From Rubrivivax sp. (GTDB lineage: Bacteria; Pseudomonadota; Gammaproteobacteria; Burkholderiales; Burkholderiaceae_C): a stretch of 64,000 bases of DNA. Shown here piece by piece: positions 31,535 through 38,838 of the stretch; the first letter of the stretch is position 1; every line of letters begins with the position of its first letter. The stretch covers positions 1-64,000 of the forward strand of contig JADYZZ010000059.1 in the NCBI GenBank assembly GCA_020852865.1. Reading direction: 5' to 3'. Under the pieces are notes generated by a model, which had not been told where the DNA came from, searched no databases, and saw only the letters and a program-made list of their open reading frames with translations. The translations under genes and the position numbers were made by a program.

Positions 31535-31553
31535 GTCTGCGAAGGCACGCATC
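31533..31553. repeat. Dispersed repeat, copy C
   Basis: GAGTCTGCGAAGGCACGCATC matches the left arm of the 3245-3296 palindrome at most positions (differences at two bases). It directly overlaps the stop codon of the LemA-like gene. No matching right arm is present, so it cannot form the hairpin of copy A. Confidence 0.6.
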
Positions 31554-31589
31554 CCGCGCCGCCGGCAGCGGCGCCTTGAGCGTGCGGGT

Positions 31590-32108
31590 TCAGCCCGCGA
31601 GCGCGAGCAGCTCGAGCAGGTCCTCTTCGAGCATCTCGCCGGGCAGCACCCGCGCGAGCCGGCCCTGCCGGTCGACGCAGACCGTCAGCGGGATCACGTT
31701 GCGCGTGGAAAGCACCTCGGCCAGCGGCCGCGTCGCCGTGGTAATGGGGAACTCGTAGCCCTGCGCGCGCGCGTAAGTCCGCACCTGCGCCAGGTCGGTC
31801 TCGCGCGCCACGCCGAGCACGACGAGCGGCTTGCCCTGCGCCGCGCGGTACAGCTTCTGCACATGCTTGTTGTGGCTGCGGCAGAACGGGCAGGCGGTCG
31901 ACCAGAACACGACCACCGCGGCCCGGCCGGCGAACTGGGCCGGGCCGAACCGGGTGCCGTCGAGCAGCGTCACCTCGGGCCAGGCGACACGCTCGCCCGG
32001 TTGCGCCGGGGCAGCACCCACGGCCGGCGCAGCGACGAGCGTCGCCAGCGGCGGCAAGGCCGCAGCCAGCGCGGCGGCCATCGTTGCGAGCTGTTCGCGT
32101 CGTTTCAT
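31590..32108 (-). CDS. TlpA-like thioredoxin-fold protein, exported
   Basis: The product (172 residues) has an N-terminal signal sequence (MKRREQLATMAAALAAALPP) and a thioredoxin-like domain with the redox motif WSTACPFCRSHN (Cys73, Cys76). The DGTRFGPAQFAGRAAVVVFW segment is the usual start of TlpA/ResA/AhpC-type domains, and cis-proline is in STRNVIPLTVCVD. It probably reduces or matures periplasmic proteins such as cytochromes. GAGGGGCCGGAGC precedes the ATG. It is divergent from a cytochrome and flavocytochrome pair, which suits a role in cytochrome c assembly or sulfur metabolism, but this is inference. Confidence 0.85.
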   Translation of the reverse strand: MKRREQLATMAAALAAALPPLATLVAAPAVGAAPAQPGERVAWPEVTLLDGTRFGPAQFAGRAAVVVFWSTACPFCRSHNKHVQKLYRAAQGKPLVVLGVARETDLAQVRTYARAQGYEFPITTATRPLAEVLSTRNVIPLTVCVDRQGRLARVLPGEMLEEDLLELLALAG

Positions 32109-32299
32109 GCTCCGGCCCCTCGATGGACTTGTACCAGGTCAAGTCCGGCGCCGACTGATGGCACAGCCGGGGGTTTTCACCCGCCGACACGCAGCCCGCG
32201 CCTTGCGGACAATCCTACCTGCTCGCGGCGCGACGAGGGGGATCGCGCCCGCTGCCGGAGCGCGTTCCGGCTGTCCGACTGGCCCGAGGAGACCACCCG

Positions 32300-32614
32300 A
32301 TGAACCGATTCACGCGCGCCCTCGTCGTCGCGCTCGCCTGGGGCGCCGCCGCCGCAGCGGCGGCGCAGGACGCCACGCTGGCGCGCAACCTGGCCGCCAC
32401 CTGCGCCAACTGTCACGGCACGAACGGCAACGCCCGCGGCGACACCAAGCCGCTGGCCGGCCTCACGGCCGAGCGCATCGTGGCCACGATGACCGACTAC
32501 AAGACCGGCAGCCAGCCGGCCACCGTGATGCACCAGATCGCCAAGGGCTACAGCGATGCGCAGATCCGGCTCATCGCCGGCCACTTCGCCGCGCAGCAGC
32601 CCGCAGCCAAGTGA
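32300..32614 (+). CDS. fccA: Small monoheme cytochrome c, likely subunit of flavocytochrome c sulfide dehydrogenase
   Basis: The product (104 residues) is a c553-type monoheme cytochrome exported by a signal peptide ending near AAAAAQ. The heme motif is CANCH (Cys35, Cys38, His39), and Met77 in ATVMHQIAKGY is the likely sixth ligand. GAGGAG lies before the ATG. It is followed after 14 bases by the flavoprotein subunit, matching the two-gene order of sulfide dehydrogenases. It is about half the size of the diheme FccA of Allochromatium, so it may be an electron acceptor partner rather than a full FccA. Confidence 0.85.
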   Translation: MNRFTRALVVALAWGAAAAAAAQDATLARNLAATCANCHGTNGNARGDTKPLAGLTAERIVATMTDYKTGSQPATVMHQIAKGYSDAQIRLIAGHFAAQQPAAK

Positions 32615-32628
32615 GGAGGGACCCGCAC

Positions 32629-33942
32629 ATGAACCAGCACCATCCGTTCGTCCGCGGCGTCTCGCGTCGCCGCCTGCTCGGCGCCGGCGCGGCCGTCGGC
32701 GGGCTCGCCGCAGCCTCGCTCGCCGGTTGCGCCAGCGGCCCCTCGGGGCCGTCGCTCGGCCGCGTCGTCGTCGTCGGCGGCGGCTTCGGCGGCGCCACCG
32801 CGGCGCGCTACCTGCGCTTGTGGGGCGGCAACGTCGACGTCACGCTGATCGAGCGCAATGCCGAGTTCGTCTCCTGCCCGATCTCCAACCTCGTGGTCGG
32901 CGGCTTCAGGAAGATCGAGGACGTCACGCGCGGCTACCAGGGCCTGCGCGCAGCCGGCGTGAAGGTCGTGCAGGGCGAGGTCGCGGCCGTCGATGTCGCC
33001 GGCAAGAAGGTGCGGCTGGCCGGCGGCCAGGAATTCGGCTACGACCGGCTCGTGCTCGCGCCGGGCATCGACTTCATGTGGGAGCAGGTCGGCGGGCTGC
33101 AGGCGGCGGTCGACAGCGGCGCCGTCGTGCACGCCTGGAAGGCCGGCTGGCAGACGCTCGCACTGCGTCGCCAGCTCGAGGCGCTGCCCGCAGGCGGCGT
33201 GTTCGCGCTTTCGATCCCCAAGTCGCCCTACCGCTGCCCGCCCGGGCCCTACGAGCGTGCCTGCGTGGTGGCGGCCTACCTCAAGCAGGCCAAGCCCAGG
33301 AGCAAGCTGCTGGTGCTCGACGCCAACCCCGAGGTGCAGAGCAAAAAGGCCCTGTTCGAGCGCGCCTTCAAGGACCATTACAGCGGCATCCTCGAATACC
33401 GCCCGAACGCCGAGCTCAAGGAGGTGAGCGGCCGCGCCGGCGCCCTGCTCGCCAAGCTCGAGTTCGAGGACGTCAAGGCCGACGTGCTCAACGTCGTGCC
33501 GCCGCAGCGCGCCGGCGACCTCGCGCGCAGCGCCGGCCTGGTCAACATCAACAACCGCTGGGTCGGCGTGAACTGGCTGACGATGGAGGCAACGGCGGCC
33601 CCCGGCATCCACGTGCTGGGCGACGCCACGTTCTCGGCGCCGCTGATGCCCAAGTCGGGCCACATGGCCAACCAGCACGCCAAGGTGGCGGCGGCGGCCA
33701 TCATCGCGCAGCTCGGCGGCGGCGCCGTCAACGCCACGCCGGTGGTGATGAACACCTGCTACAGCTTCGTCACCGCCGACGAAGCCATGCACGTGGCCTC
33801 GGTGCACCAGTACGACGCCGTCGACAAGACCTTCAAGACCGTGCCCGGCTCGGGCGGCGTCTCCGCCGCAGCCAGCCGCGGCGAAGGCCGCTACGCGCTG
33901 GCCTGGGCCGAGAACACCTGGGCCGACGCGCTCGCGCTGTAG
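32629..33942 (+). CDS. fccB: Flavocytochrome c sulfide dehydrogenase, flavoprotein subunit
   Basis: The product (437 residues) oxidises sulfide in the periplasm and passes electrons to cytochrome c. A twin-arginine signal SRRRLLGAGAAVGGLAAAS ends at LAGC. The mature part starts with a dinucleotide fold VVVVGGGFGGATAARYLR. Three family cysteines are conserved: Cys83 in SCPISN (covalent FAD attachment site in the family), and Cys203 (YRCPPGPYERA) with Cys377 (NTCYSF), expected to form the catalytic disulfide. GAGGAGGG precedes the ATG. Its pairing with the cytochrome gene supports the call. Confidence 0.92.
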   Translation: MNQHHPFVRGVSRRRLLGAGAAVGGLAAASLAGCASGPSGPSLGRVVVVGGGFGGATAARYLRLWGGNVDVTLIERNAEFVSCPISNLVVGGFRKIEDVTRGYQGLRAAGVKVVQGEVAAVDVAGKKVRLAGGQEFGYDRLVLAPGIDFMWEQVGGLQAAVDSGAVVHAWKAGWQTLALRRQLEALPAGGVFALSIPKSPYRCPPGPYERACVVAAYLKQAKPRSKLLVLDANPEVQSKKALFERAFKDHYSGILEYRPNAELKEVSGRAGALLAKLEFEDVKADVLNVVPPQRAGDLARSAGLVNINNRWVGVNWLTMEATAAPGIHVLGDATFSAPLMPKSGHMANQHAKVAAAAIIAQLGGGAVNATPVVMNTCYSFVTADEAMHVASVHQYDAVDKTFKTVPGSGGVSAAASRGEGRYALAWAENTWADALAL

Positions 33943-34054
33943 TTGCCGTACGGCACCGGGGTTCGGCGGGAGGGCGAGACCCTCCCGCCGCCCTGCCCGG
34001 TGCGGTGCGGCGGGTCGGGCGGCCGCAGCGCGGCGCTAGACTGCACGCACCGCG

Positions 34055-34312
34055 ATGACCAAGTCCTTCCCGCTGCGCCCGGCGCACCCGGAACGGGTGT
34101 GCTGGGGCTGCGACAAATACTGCCCGGCCGACAGCATGGCCTGCGGCAACGGCGCCGAACGCACCCAGCATCCGATCGAGCTGTTCGGTGAAGGCTGGGA
34201 GAGCTGGGGGCTCGATCCGCTGAAGCCGCCCGAGCCGACCCAACCAACCCAACCAACCCAACCGACCGAGCCGACCCGACCGCCCGATCTGCCCACGCCG
34301 ACCAAGCCATAG
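34055..34312 (+). CDS. DUF3079 family small cysteine-rich protein with a PTQ-repeat tail
   Basis: The product (85 residues) contains a core of about 60 residues with FPLRPAHPERVCWGCDKYCP and ACGNGAERTQHPIELFG, the signature of DUF3079. The four cysteines (two CxxC-like pairs) suggest metal binding. The last 25 residues are a Pro/Thr/Gln low-complexity tail coded by a 9-bp tandem repeat. I do not know a function for the family. It stands alone between fccB and metX, with 112 and 171 bases on either side. Confidence 0.8.
   Translation: MTKSFPLRPAHPERVCWGCDKYCPADSMACGNGAERTQHPIELFGEGWESWGLDPLKPPEPTQPTQPTQPTEPTRPPDLPTPTKP
34235..34279 (+). repeat. Five 9-bp tandem repeats in the DUF3079 gene
   Basis: Units follow CC(A/G)ACC(CAA/GAG/CGA), coding Pro-Thr-Gln three times, then Pro-Thr-Glu and Pro-Thr-Arg. 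The repeat is in frame, so unit number can change without breaking the gene. Confidence 0.85.
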
Positions 34313-34369
34313 GCAGATGCAGCGCCGCAGGGGCAGCGCGCGCGCCCCGAAGCGCCGGCTCGCGCCGGC

Positions 34370-34375
34370 TATACT
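34370..34375 (+). promoter_or_regulatory. Possible -10 element of the metX leader
   Basis: TATACT sits about 10 bases ahead of the SAM-II riboswitch core, a suitable distance for a start point at about 34382. No clear -35 element is seen in the GC-rich upstream sequence. Confidence 0.5.
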
Positions 34376-34384
34376 GCCTCTGGA

Positions 34385-34432
34385 CAGCGCCGATTTGCTC
34401 CGGCTTGCGGGCGCTCTACAAATCCCGCTAAA
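34385..34432 (+). ncRNA. SAM-II riboswitch upstream of metX
   Basis: The sequence has the order of conserved SAM-II elements: GCGC (34387-34390) pairing with GCGC (34411-34414) as P1, the loop motif CGATTTG, then CTTGCGGGCGC, a single-strand stretch ACAAAT, and the terminal CGCTAAAA that forms the pseudoknot. This matches what I remember of the SAM-II consensus (GAUUU...UUGC..GCGC...AAAU..GCUAAA). Ligand is S-adenosylmethionine, which would lower metX expression. It lies 51 bases ahead of the metX ATG, with a second hairpin between. Confidence 0.85.
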
Positions 34433-34483
34433 ACGAAGCCATCACCCGGTGGCCGTGCCAGCGGCCCCGGGTGTTCTTCGTTC
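34431..34483 (+). terminator. Hairpin with A/U-type flanks between SAM-II riboswitch and metX start
   Basis: CACCCGG-T-GGCCG (34443-34455) pairs with CGGCCCCGGGTG (34462-34473) as a 12-bp stem with one bulged T and the loop TGCCAG. The flanks also pair: AACGAAG (34432-34438) with CTTCGTT (34476-34482). The 3' side TTCTTCGTTC is U-rich for this genome. It ends one base before the metX ATG, and no Shine-Dalgarno sequence is left between hairpin and start. It could be an intrinsic terminator controlled by the riboswitch, or a translational element. Confidence 0.6.
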
Positions 34484-35617
34484 ATGGCCTCGATCGGACC
34501 CGTCACCGCGCACAGCGCGCATTTCGCCGAGCCGCTGCCGCTGGCCAGCGGCACGCGGCTTGCCGACTACACGCTCGCCTACGAAACCTACGGCACGCTC
34601 GACGCCGGGCGCCGCAACGCCGTGCTCGTGTGCCACGCGCTCAACGCCGGCGCGCATGTGGCCGGGCTCGATGCGCGCGGCGAGCCCGGCTGGTGGGACA
34701 ACCTCGTCGGCCCCGGCAAGCCGCTGGACACCGAGCGCTTCTTCGTCATCGGCGTCAACAACCCGGGCTCGTGTTTCGGCTCGACCGGCCCGATGCACCA
34801 CAACCCCGCCACCGGGCGCGCCTGGGGCGCCGATTTCCCGGTCGTGACGGTGGAGGACTGGGTCGACGCGCAGGCCCGGCTGGTCGAGCGGCTCGGCATC
34901 GGGCAGCTGGCCGCGGTGATCGGCGGCAGCCTGGGCGGCATGCAGGCGCTGGCCTGGACGATGCGCTACCCCGAGCGTGTGCGCCACTGCATCGCGGTGG
35001 CGACGGCGCCCAACCTCTCGGCGCAGAACATTGCCTTCAACGAAGTGGCGCGGCGCGCCATCGTCACCGACCCCGATTTCCACGGCGGCCATTTCTACGA
35101 GCACGGCGTGGTGCCGCGCCGCGGGCTGCGCGTGGCGCGCATGATCGGCCACATCACCTACCTGTCCGACGATGCGATGGCCGCGCGCTTCGGCCGCGAG
35201 CTGAAGGCCGCCGAACTGGGCTACACGACGCAGGACATCGAGTTCCAGATCGAGAGCTACCTGCGCCACCAGGGCGACAAGTTTAGCGCCTACTTCGACG
35301 CCAACACCTACTTGCTCATCACGCGCGCGCTCGACTACTTCGACCCGGCGCGTGCCGCCGGCGGCGACCTCGCGCGCGCCTTCGCTCCGGCGCGCGCCGC
35401 GCGCTTCCTGGTCGTGAGCTTCGGAACCGACTGGCGCTTCGCGCCGGCGCGCAGCCGCGAGATCGTCAAGGCGCTGGTCGACAACCGCATCGCCGTCAGC
35501 TACGCCGAGATCGCCGCGCCGCACGGGCACGATGCCTTCTTGCTCGACGACGCGCGCTACCACGCGGTGCTGCGCGCCTACTTCGAGCGCATCGCCGCCG
35601 AGGACGGGCCGCGATGA
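34484..35617 (+). CDS. metX: Homoserine O-acyltransferase (MetX type)
   Basis: The product (377 residues) is an alpha/beta-hydrolase enzyme acylating homoserine in methionine synthesis. The nucleophile is Ser149 in [13 protein letters not shown]; the acid and base are in [11 protein letters not shown] and the final [10 protein letters not shown]. In Burkholderiales, enzymes of this type next to metW are often succinyltransferases rather than acetyltransferases, and I cannot decide from sequence. The ATG follows a SAM-II riboswitch and a hairpin without a usual ribosome-binding site. The last codons overlap metW (ATGA). Confidence 0.95.
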   Translation: MASIGPVTAHSAHFAEPLPLASGTRLADYTLAYETYGTLDAGRRNAVLVCHALNAGAHVAGLDARGEPGWWDNLVGPGKPLDTERFFVIGVNNPGSCFGSTGPMHHNPATGRAWGADFPVVTVEDWVDAQARLVERLGIGQLAAVIGGSLGGMQALAWTMRYPERVRHCIAVATAPNLSAQNIAFNEVARRAIVTDPDFHGGHFYEHGVVPRRGLRVARMIGHITYLSDDAMAARFGRELKAAELGYTTQDIEFQIESYLRHQGDKFSAYFDANTYLLITRALDYFDPARAAGGDLARAFAPARAARFLVVSFGTDWRFAPARSREIVKALVDNRIAVSYAEIAAPHGHDAFLLDDARYHAVLRAYFERIAAEDGPR

Positions 35618-36198
35618 GCGAGCGCAGCGACCTCGAAATCATCGCCGCGCTCGTGCCGCCGGGCAGCCGCGTGCTCGACCTGGGCTGCGGCAACGGCGAA
35701 GTGCTGGCGCACCTCGTGCGCACGCGCGGCTGCAGCGGCTACGGCATCGAGCTCGACGACAGCAACGTCCACGCCGCGCTGCGCCAGGGCATCGACGTCA
35801 TCCAGCTCGACCTCGAGGAAGGCCTGGCCCTCTTCGACGACCGCAGCTTCGACGTCGTGCTGCAGCTCGACACCCTGCAGCACCTGCGCAACACCGAGCG
35901 CATGCTGCGCGAGACGGCGCGCGTGGGGCGCATCGGCATCGTGAGCTTCCCGAACTTCGCGCACTGGCCCAACCGGCTGCGCGTCCTCGCCGGGCGCATG
36001 CCGGTGACGCGCGCCCTGCCCTACGAGTGGTACGACACGCCCAACATCCGTGTCGGCACCTTCGCCGACTTCGAGATCCTGGCGCGCAAATGCGGCCTGG
36101 TCGTCACCGACGCCTTCGGCCTCAACGGCGGCGCGCTCGTGCGTCGCTGGCCGAACCTGCGCGCCAGCGTGGCGGTGTTCCGCTTCGAGGGCCGCTGA
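35614..36198 (+). CDS. metW: Methionine biosynthesis protein MetW
   Basis: MetW (194 residues) is a SAM-dependent methyltransferase-fold protein that works with MetX. The SAM-binding motif is [15 protein letters not shown], followed by YGIELDD and [28 protein letters not shown] and [11 protein letters not shown] are family signatures. It starts inside the stop codon of metX (ATGA), so the two proteins are translationally coupled, and the riboswitch controls both. A direct complex with MetX is known for related proteins. Confidence 0.95.
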   Translation: MSERSDLEIIAALVPPGSRVLDLGCGNGEVLAHLVRTRGCSGYGIELDDSNVHAALRQGIDVIQLDLEEGLALFDDRSFDVVLQLDTLQHLRNTERMLRETARVGRIGIVSFPNFAHWPNRLRVLAGRMPVTRALPYEWYDTPNIRVGTFADFEILARKCGLVVTDAFGLNGGALVRRWPNLRASVAVFRFEGR

Positions 36199-36210
36199 GC
36201 GCCGGCCGCG

Positions 36211-37905
36211 TCAATCGAGCGTCACCGTGCAGCGCACGGTGCCGGCACGGTCGGCGCTGGCGCTGAGGGCCACCGCCGCGCCGCGCGCGCCGTGCACCAC
36301 CCACTCGACGACGGCGCGGTCGCCGGTGATGTCGCGCTCGGGCAGGAAGGCCTGCAGCGAGCTCTTCGGTGCGTGCCCCTCGAGGTGACCGCCCTCGACA
36401 CGCTCCTTGCCGGCGGCCAGCGTCACGCCCGGCGGCAGGTGGATCGTGAAGACGCAGCCGCGCACCGTCTTGCGTTCGAGCGCGCGCTTGCTCACGTAGC
36501 TCGGCAGCCAGCCGCTGTTGGCGACCGCGAAGCGGATGCGCCAGCTCTCGGGGCCGAGCGCGCGCACCTCGGTGCGCAGCACCTCGAGGCACGGCAGTGC
36601 GAGCCCGATCTGCTGCAGCCAGGCCGGAAAACGTGCCGCTTCGCGCTCGCGCAGATGCGGCGGCGGGTTGCGCCAGTAGTTCATCTTGTCCCAGCCGCCG
36701 AGCTCGACGGGCCCGAGCTGCGGGTGGTTGTACGGATACCAGTCGACATGCGCGCGGCCGCCGCAGTTCGTGTCGCTCCAGGCCAGCAGCTTGAGGTCGT
36801 CTTCCACCGGATGCTCGCGGTACCACTCGATCCACTGGTAGTCGGTGATGCCGGCCTCGCGGTTGGGCGCCCACAGCTCGACCGTCCAGAACAGCGCCCC
36901 GAGGTGCTCGTAGATCCAGTCCTGCGTGCCGGTGATGACTTCCTTGGGGTGGTACTTGAAGTCGTGGTAGATGCTGATCGCCGGGTAGCCGGTGAGCCGG
37001 GCGCCAAGCTCGGAAAAGCGCTTGTACTGCCACAGATCCTCGGGCGTCATGTCGTCGTCGCTCTGCGTGCCCATCGGGCGCAGGATCACGCCGCTGTGCG
37101 TGTGAAAGCTCACCGCCGCGCCGATGTTGGGATGCGCGACGACGAACGCCACCATCGCCCGCACCTCGGGCTCGCTCGTGGGATACGGTCCGGCGCCGGC
37201 CTGCTCGAACTCCTGGCGCCAGTACGCGGGGAAGTTGCGGTTGAGGTCCAGGCCCTCGCGGTCCTTGTTCACGCTCACCTTCACGCCGTCGAAGTTCACG
37301 AGCGTGCCCTCGGGCATCAGCCGGTAGTAATGGCCGCCGAATTCGCCGGGCTCGCGCGCCACCATCAGGCGCGGGTCCTGCGCGCATTTCTTGTACGGCC
37401 CGTGCGGATCGGGGATGCGCATCGCGAGCACGCGGCCGTCGCCGTCGACGTCTTCGACGTTCAGGCCGGCCACCGGTGCCTCGTCGTACGGGTACGGCCG
37501 GGTCGAGCTGCGGATGTGGCGCGGCCGCTCGGCCAGCGCCAGCTCGGCGCCGTCGGGGTTGAGGCGCGGCACGATGTACACGGCGCGCGTGTCGAGCAGG
37601 CGGCGCACGGCCGCGTCGCCCGGATAGTCGACCACGAGCCGGTGCAGCCAGTACAGACAGGCGGTGCTCGCGGTGAGTTCGGCGGCGTGGATGTTGCCGT
37701 CGACCCACAGCGCCGGCTTGTCGATGTCGGGTCCGCCGGCGCGCTGCGTGAGCACCACGAGCCAGATGTCGCGGCCTTCGTGGCTCTTGCCGATCGAGCG
37801 CAGCTCCACCAGCCCGGGAGCCGCCGCCGCGTAGTCGTGCAGCAGGCGCGTCAGCTCGGCGTGGCGGTAGAAGATGTCGAAGCGCGGGACGGGGATGTCG
37901 GGCAT
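36211..37905 (-). CDS. M14-family zinc carboxypeptidase
   Basis: The product (564 residues) is a metallocarboxypeptidase-like hydrolase. Zinc ligands are His73 and Glu76 in GNIHAAELTAS and His268 in SFHTHSG; the catalytic acid is Glu343 in TVELWAP. The substrate-binding DLNRNFPAYW is present. There is no signal peptide (starts MPDIPVPRFDIFY), so it is predicted to be cytoplasmic, unlike most carboxypeptidases of this group. About 200 residues after the catalytic domain form a beta-rich C-terminal part of unknown role. It converges on metW with 12 bases between stops. Confidence 0.9.
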   Translation of the reverse strand: MPDIPVPRFDIFYRHAELTRLLHDYAAAAPGLVELRSIGKSHEGRDIWLVVLTQRAGGPDIDKPALWVDGNIHAAELTASTACLYWLHRLVVDYPGDAAVRRLLDTRAVYIVPRLNPDGAELALAERPRHIRSSTRPYPYDEAPVAGLNVEDVDGDGRVLAMRIPDPHGPYKKCAQDPRLMVAREPGEFGGHYYRLMPEGTLVNFDGVKVSVNKDREGLDLNRNFPAYWRQEFEQAGAGPYPTSEPEVRAMVAFVVAHPNIGAAVSFHTHSGVILRPMGTQSDDDMTPEDLWQYKRFSELGARLTGYPAISIYHDFKYHPKEVITGTQDWIYEHLGALFWTVELWAPNREAGITDYQWIEWYREHPVEDDLKLLAWSDTNCGGRAHVDWYPYNHPQLGPVELGGWDKMNYWRNPPPHLREREAARFPAWLQQIGLALPCLEVLRTEVRALGPESWRIRFAVANSGWLPSYVSKRALERKTVRGCVFTIHLPPGVTLAAGKERVEGGHLEGHAPKSSLQAFLPERDITGDRAVVEWVVHGARGAAVALSASADRAGTVRCTVTLD

Positions 37906-38071
37906 GGCGGTGGGCGGCTGCTCAGGCGAGCGTGGATCGTAGCCGGCGCATGGGTGCCCGGGCGCGGACGGCGAAGCGCGTCCTCATCGCGCCTCACGCT
38001 GCCGACTCGCGGCCGCGGCCCGCGATCGAGGCGAACGGAGGCCGCCGCAGCCGCGCGCAGGCCCCGCAGGC

Positions 38072-38500
38072 TCAACCCGGCAGCAGCTCGAAGCGCAGGC
38101 CGGAGAAACGCTCGAAATCGCGGTCGAACGAGACCAGCACCGCGCCGTGCTCGATCGCCAGCGCCGCGAGATGGACATCGTTGGCGAGGTTGCCCGCACT
38201 TCCGGCACCGACCAGCAGGCGCCGCAGGATCGGCCAGTGCCGCGGCGTCGCTTCGAGCAGCCTCGCATTGGCCGCGGCCAACCAGTCGTCGACCACGGCG
38301 AGCGCATCTTCCGCAGCCAGCGGCCGGGCCAGGATGCCGCGGCGCGTGGCGAGCCGCACGAAGCCGATCAGTGCCAGCCAGGCAAAGCCGATGCCGGCGT
38401 GCTCCGACAGACCCTCTTCGAGGCAGGCGCGCGCGACGGCGTGCTCGGGGCTGTCGGCGTTGACCGCGTGCAGCAGGACGTTCGTGTCGACCAGCTTCAT
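38072..38500 (-). CDS. vapC: PIN-domain toxin, VapC family
   Basis: The product (142 residues) is a predicted Mg-dependent ribonuclease toxin. The PIN-domain acidic residues are visible: Asp5 in MKLVDTNVLLHA, an acid in the central helix region, and VHLAALAIEHGAVLVSFDRDF near the C-terminus with the final Asp pair. The start codon overlaps the stop of the upstream antitoxin gene (ATGA), the usual arrangement. Its 3' side is a 166-base gap with no gene before the M14 peptidase start. Confidence 0.88.
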   Translation of the reverse strand: MKLVDTNVLLHAVNADSPEHAVARACLEEGLSEHAGIGFAWLALIGFVRLATRRGILARPLAAEDALAVVDDWLAAANARLLEATPRHWPILRRLLVGAGSAGNLANDVHLAALAIEHGAVLVSFDRDFERFSGLRFELLPG

Positions 38501-38772
38501 GTCCCACGCTGCCGGCGCAGCTGCGTGCGCGCGGCCAGTGCGGCATCCTCGAGTTCCCCGGCCAGGGCGTTGGCCTTGGTCAGGTCGACCAGAGGGCGGC
38601 CCATCTTGAAGCTGCGCTGCACGAAGCGCGCGGCCTTGGCCGAGCCCGCGGACCGGCGCAGACCGCTTCGCACGGCATCGTTCAAGGTCTCCTTGAACGA
38701 CCGATCCTGCTCGCGCATCGCGCGCTCGAGCAGCGCCCGGACATCGGGGTCGAGGGTAACGGTCGTACGCAT
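38497..38772 (-). CDS. Ribbon-helix-helix antitoxin, VapB-like
   Basis: The product (91 residues) begins MRTTVTLDPDVRALLERAMRE, a ribbon-helix-helix DNA-binding domain with the strand TTVTLD, and continues with KETLNDAVRSGL. The C-terminal half with RSFKMGRPLVDLTKAN likely wraps the toxin. A longer frame continues upstream, but the methionine before RTTVTLD is the normal family start. The complex with VapC is expected to repress this promoter. The TGA overlaps the vapC ATG. Confidence 0.85.
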   Translation of the reverse strand: MRTTVTLDPDVRALLERAMREQDRSFKETLNDAVRSGLRRSAGSAKAARFVQRSFKMGRPLVDLTKANALAGELEDAALAARTQLRRQRGT

Positions 38773-38838
38773 CGCATCATGATAGCAAGCCGCTGCTGTC
38801 ATGATGCCGAGATCGGTCCGGCGCGGGCTCGCGGCGCC

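Noticed and set aside
34235..34279. Repeat tract considered as a CRISPR array
   Set aside because: The unit is 9 bp and encodes PTQ repeats inside a protein tail.
34313..34483. Considered as a SAM/SAH or cobalamin riboswitch
   Set aside because: The GATTT, TTGC-GGCGC and GCTAAA order fits SAM-II; no B12-box or SAH core is present.
36122..37708. Minus-strand frame of 528 codons overlapping the M14 peptidase
   Set aside because: It runs in another frame on the same strand and is Arg-rich without motifs, while the peptidase frame shows all zinc ligands.
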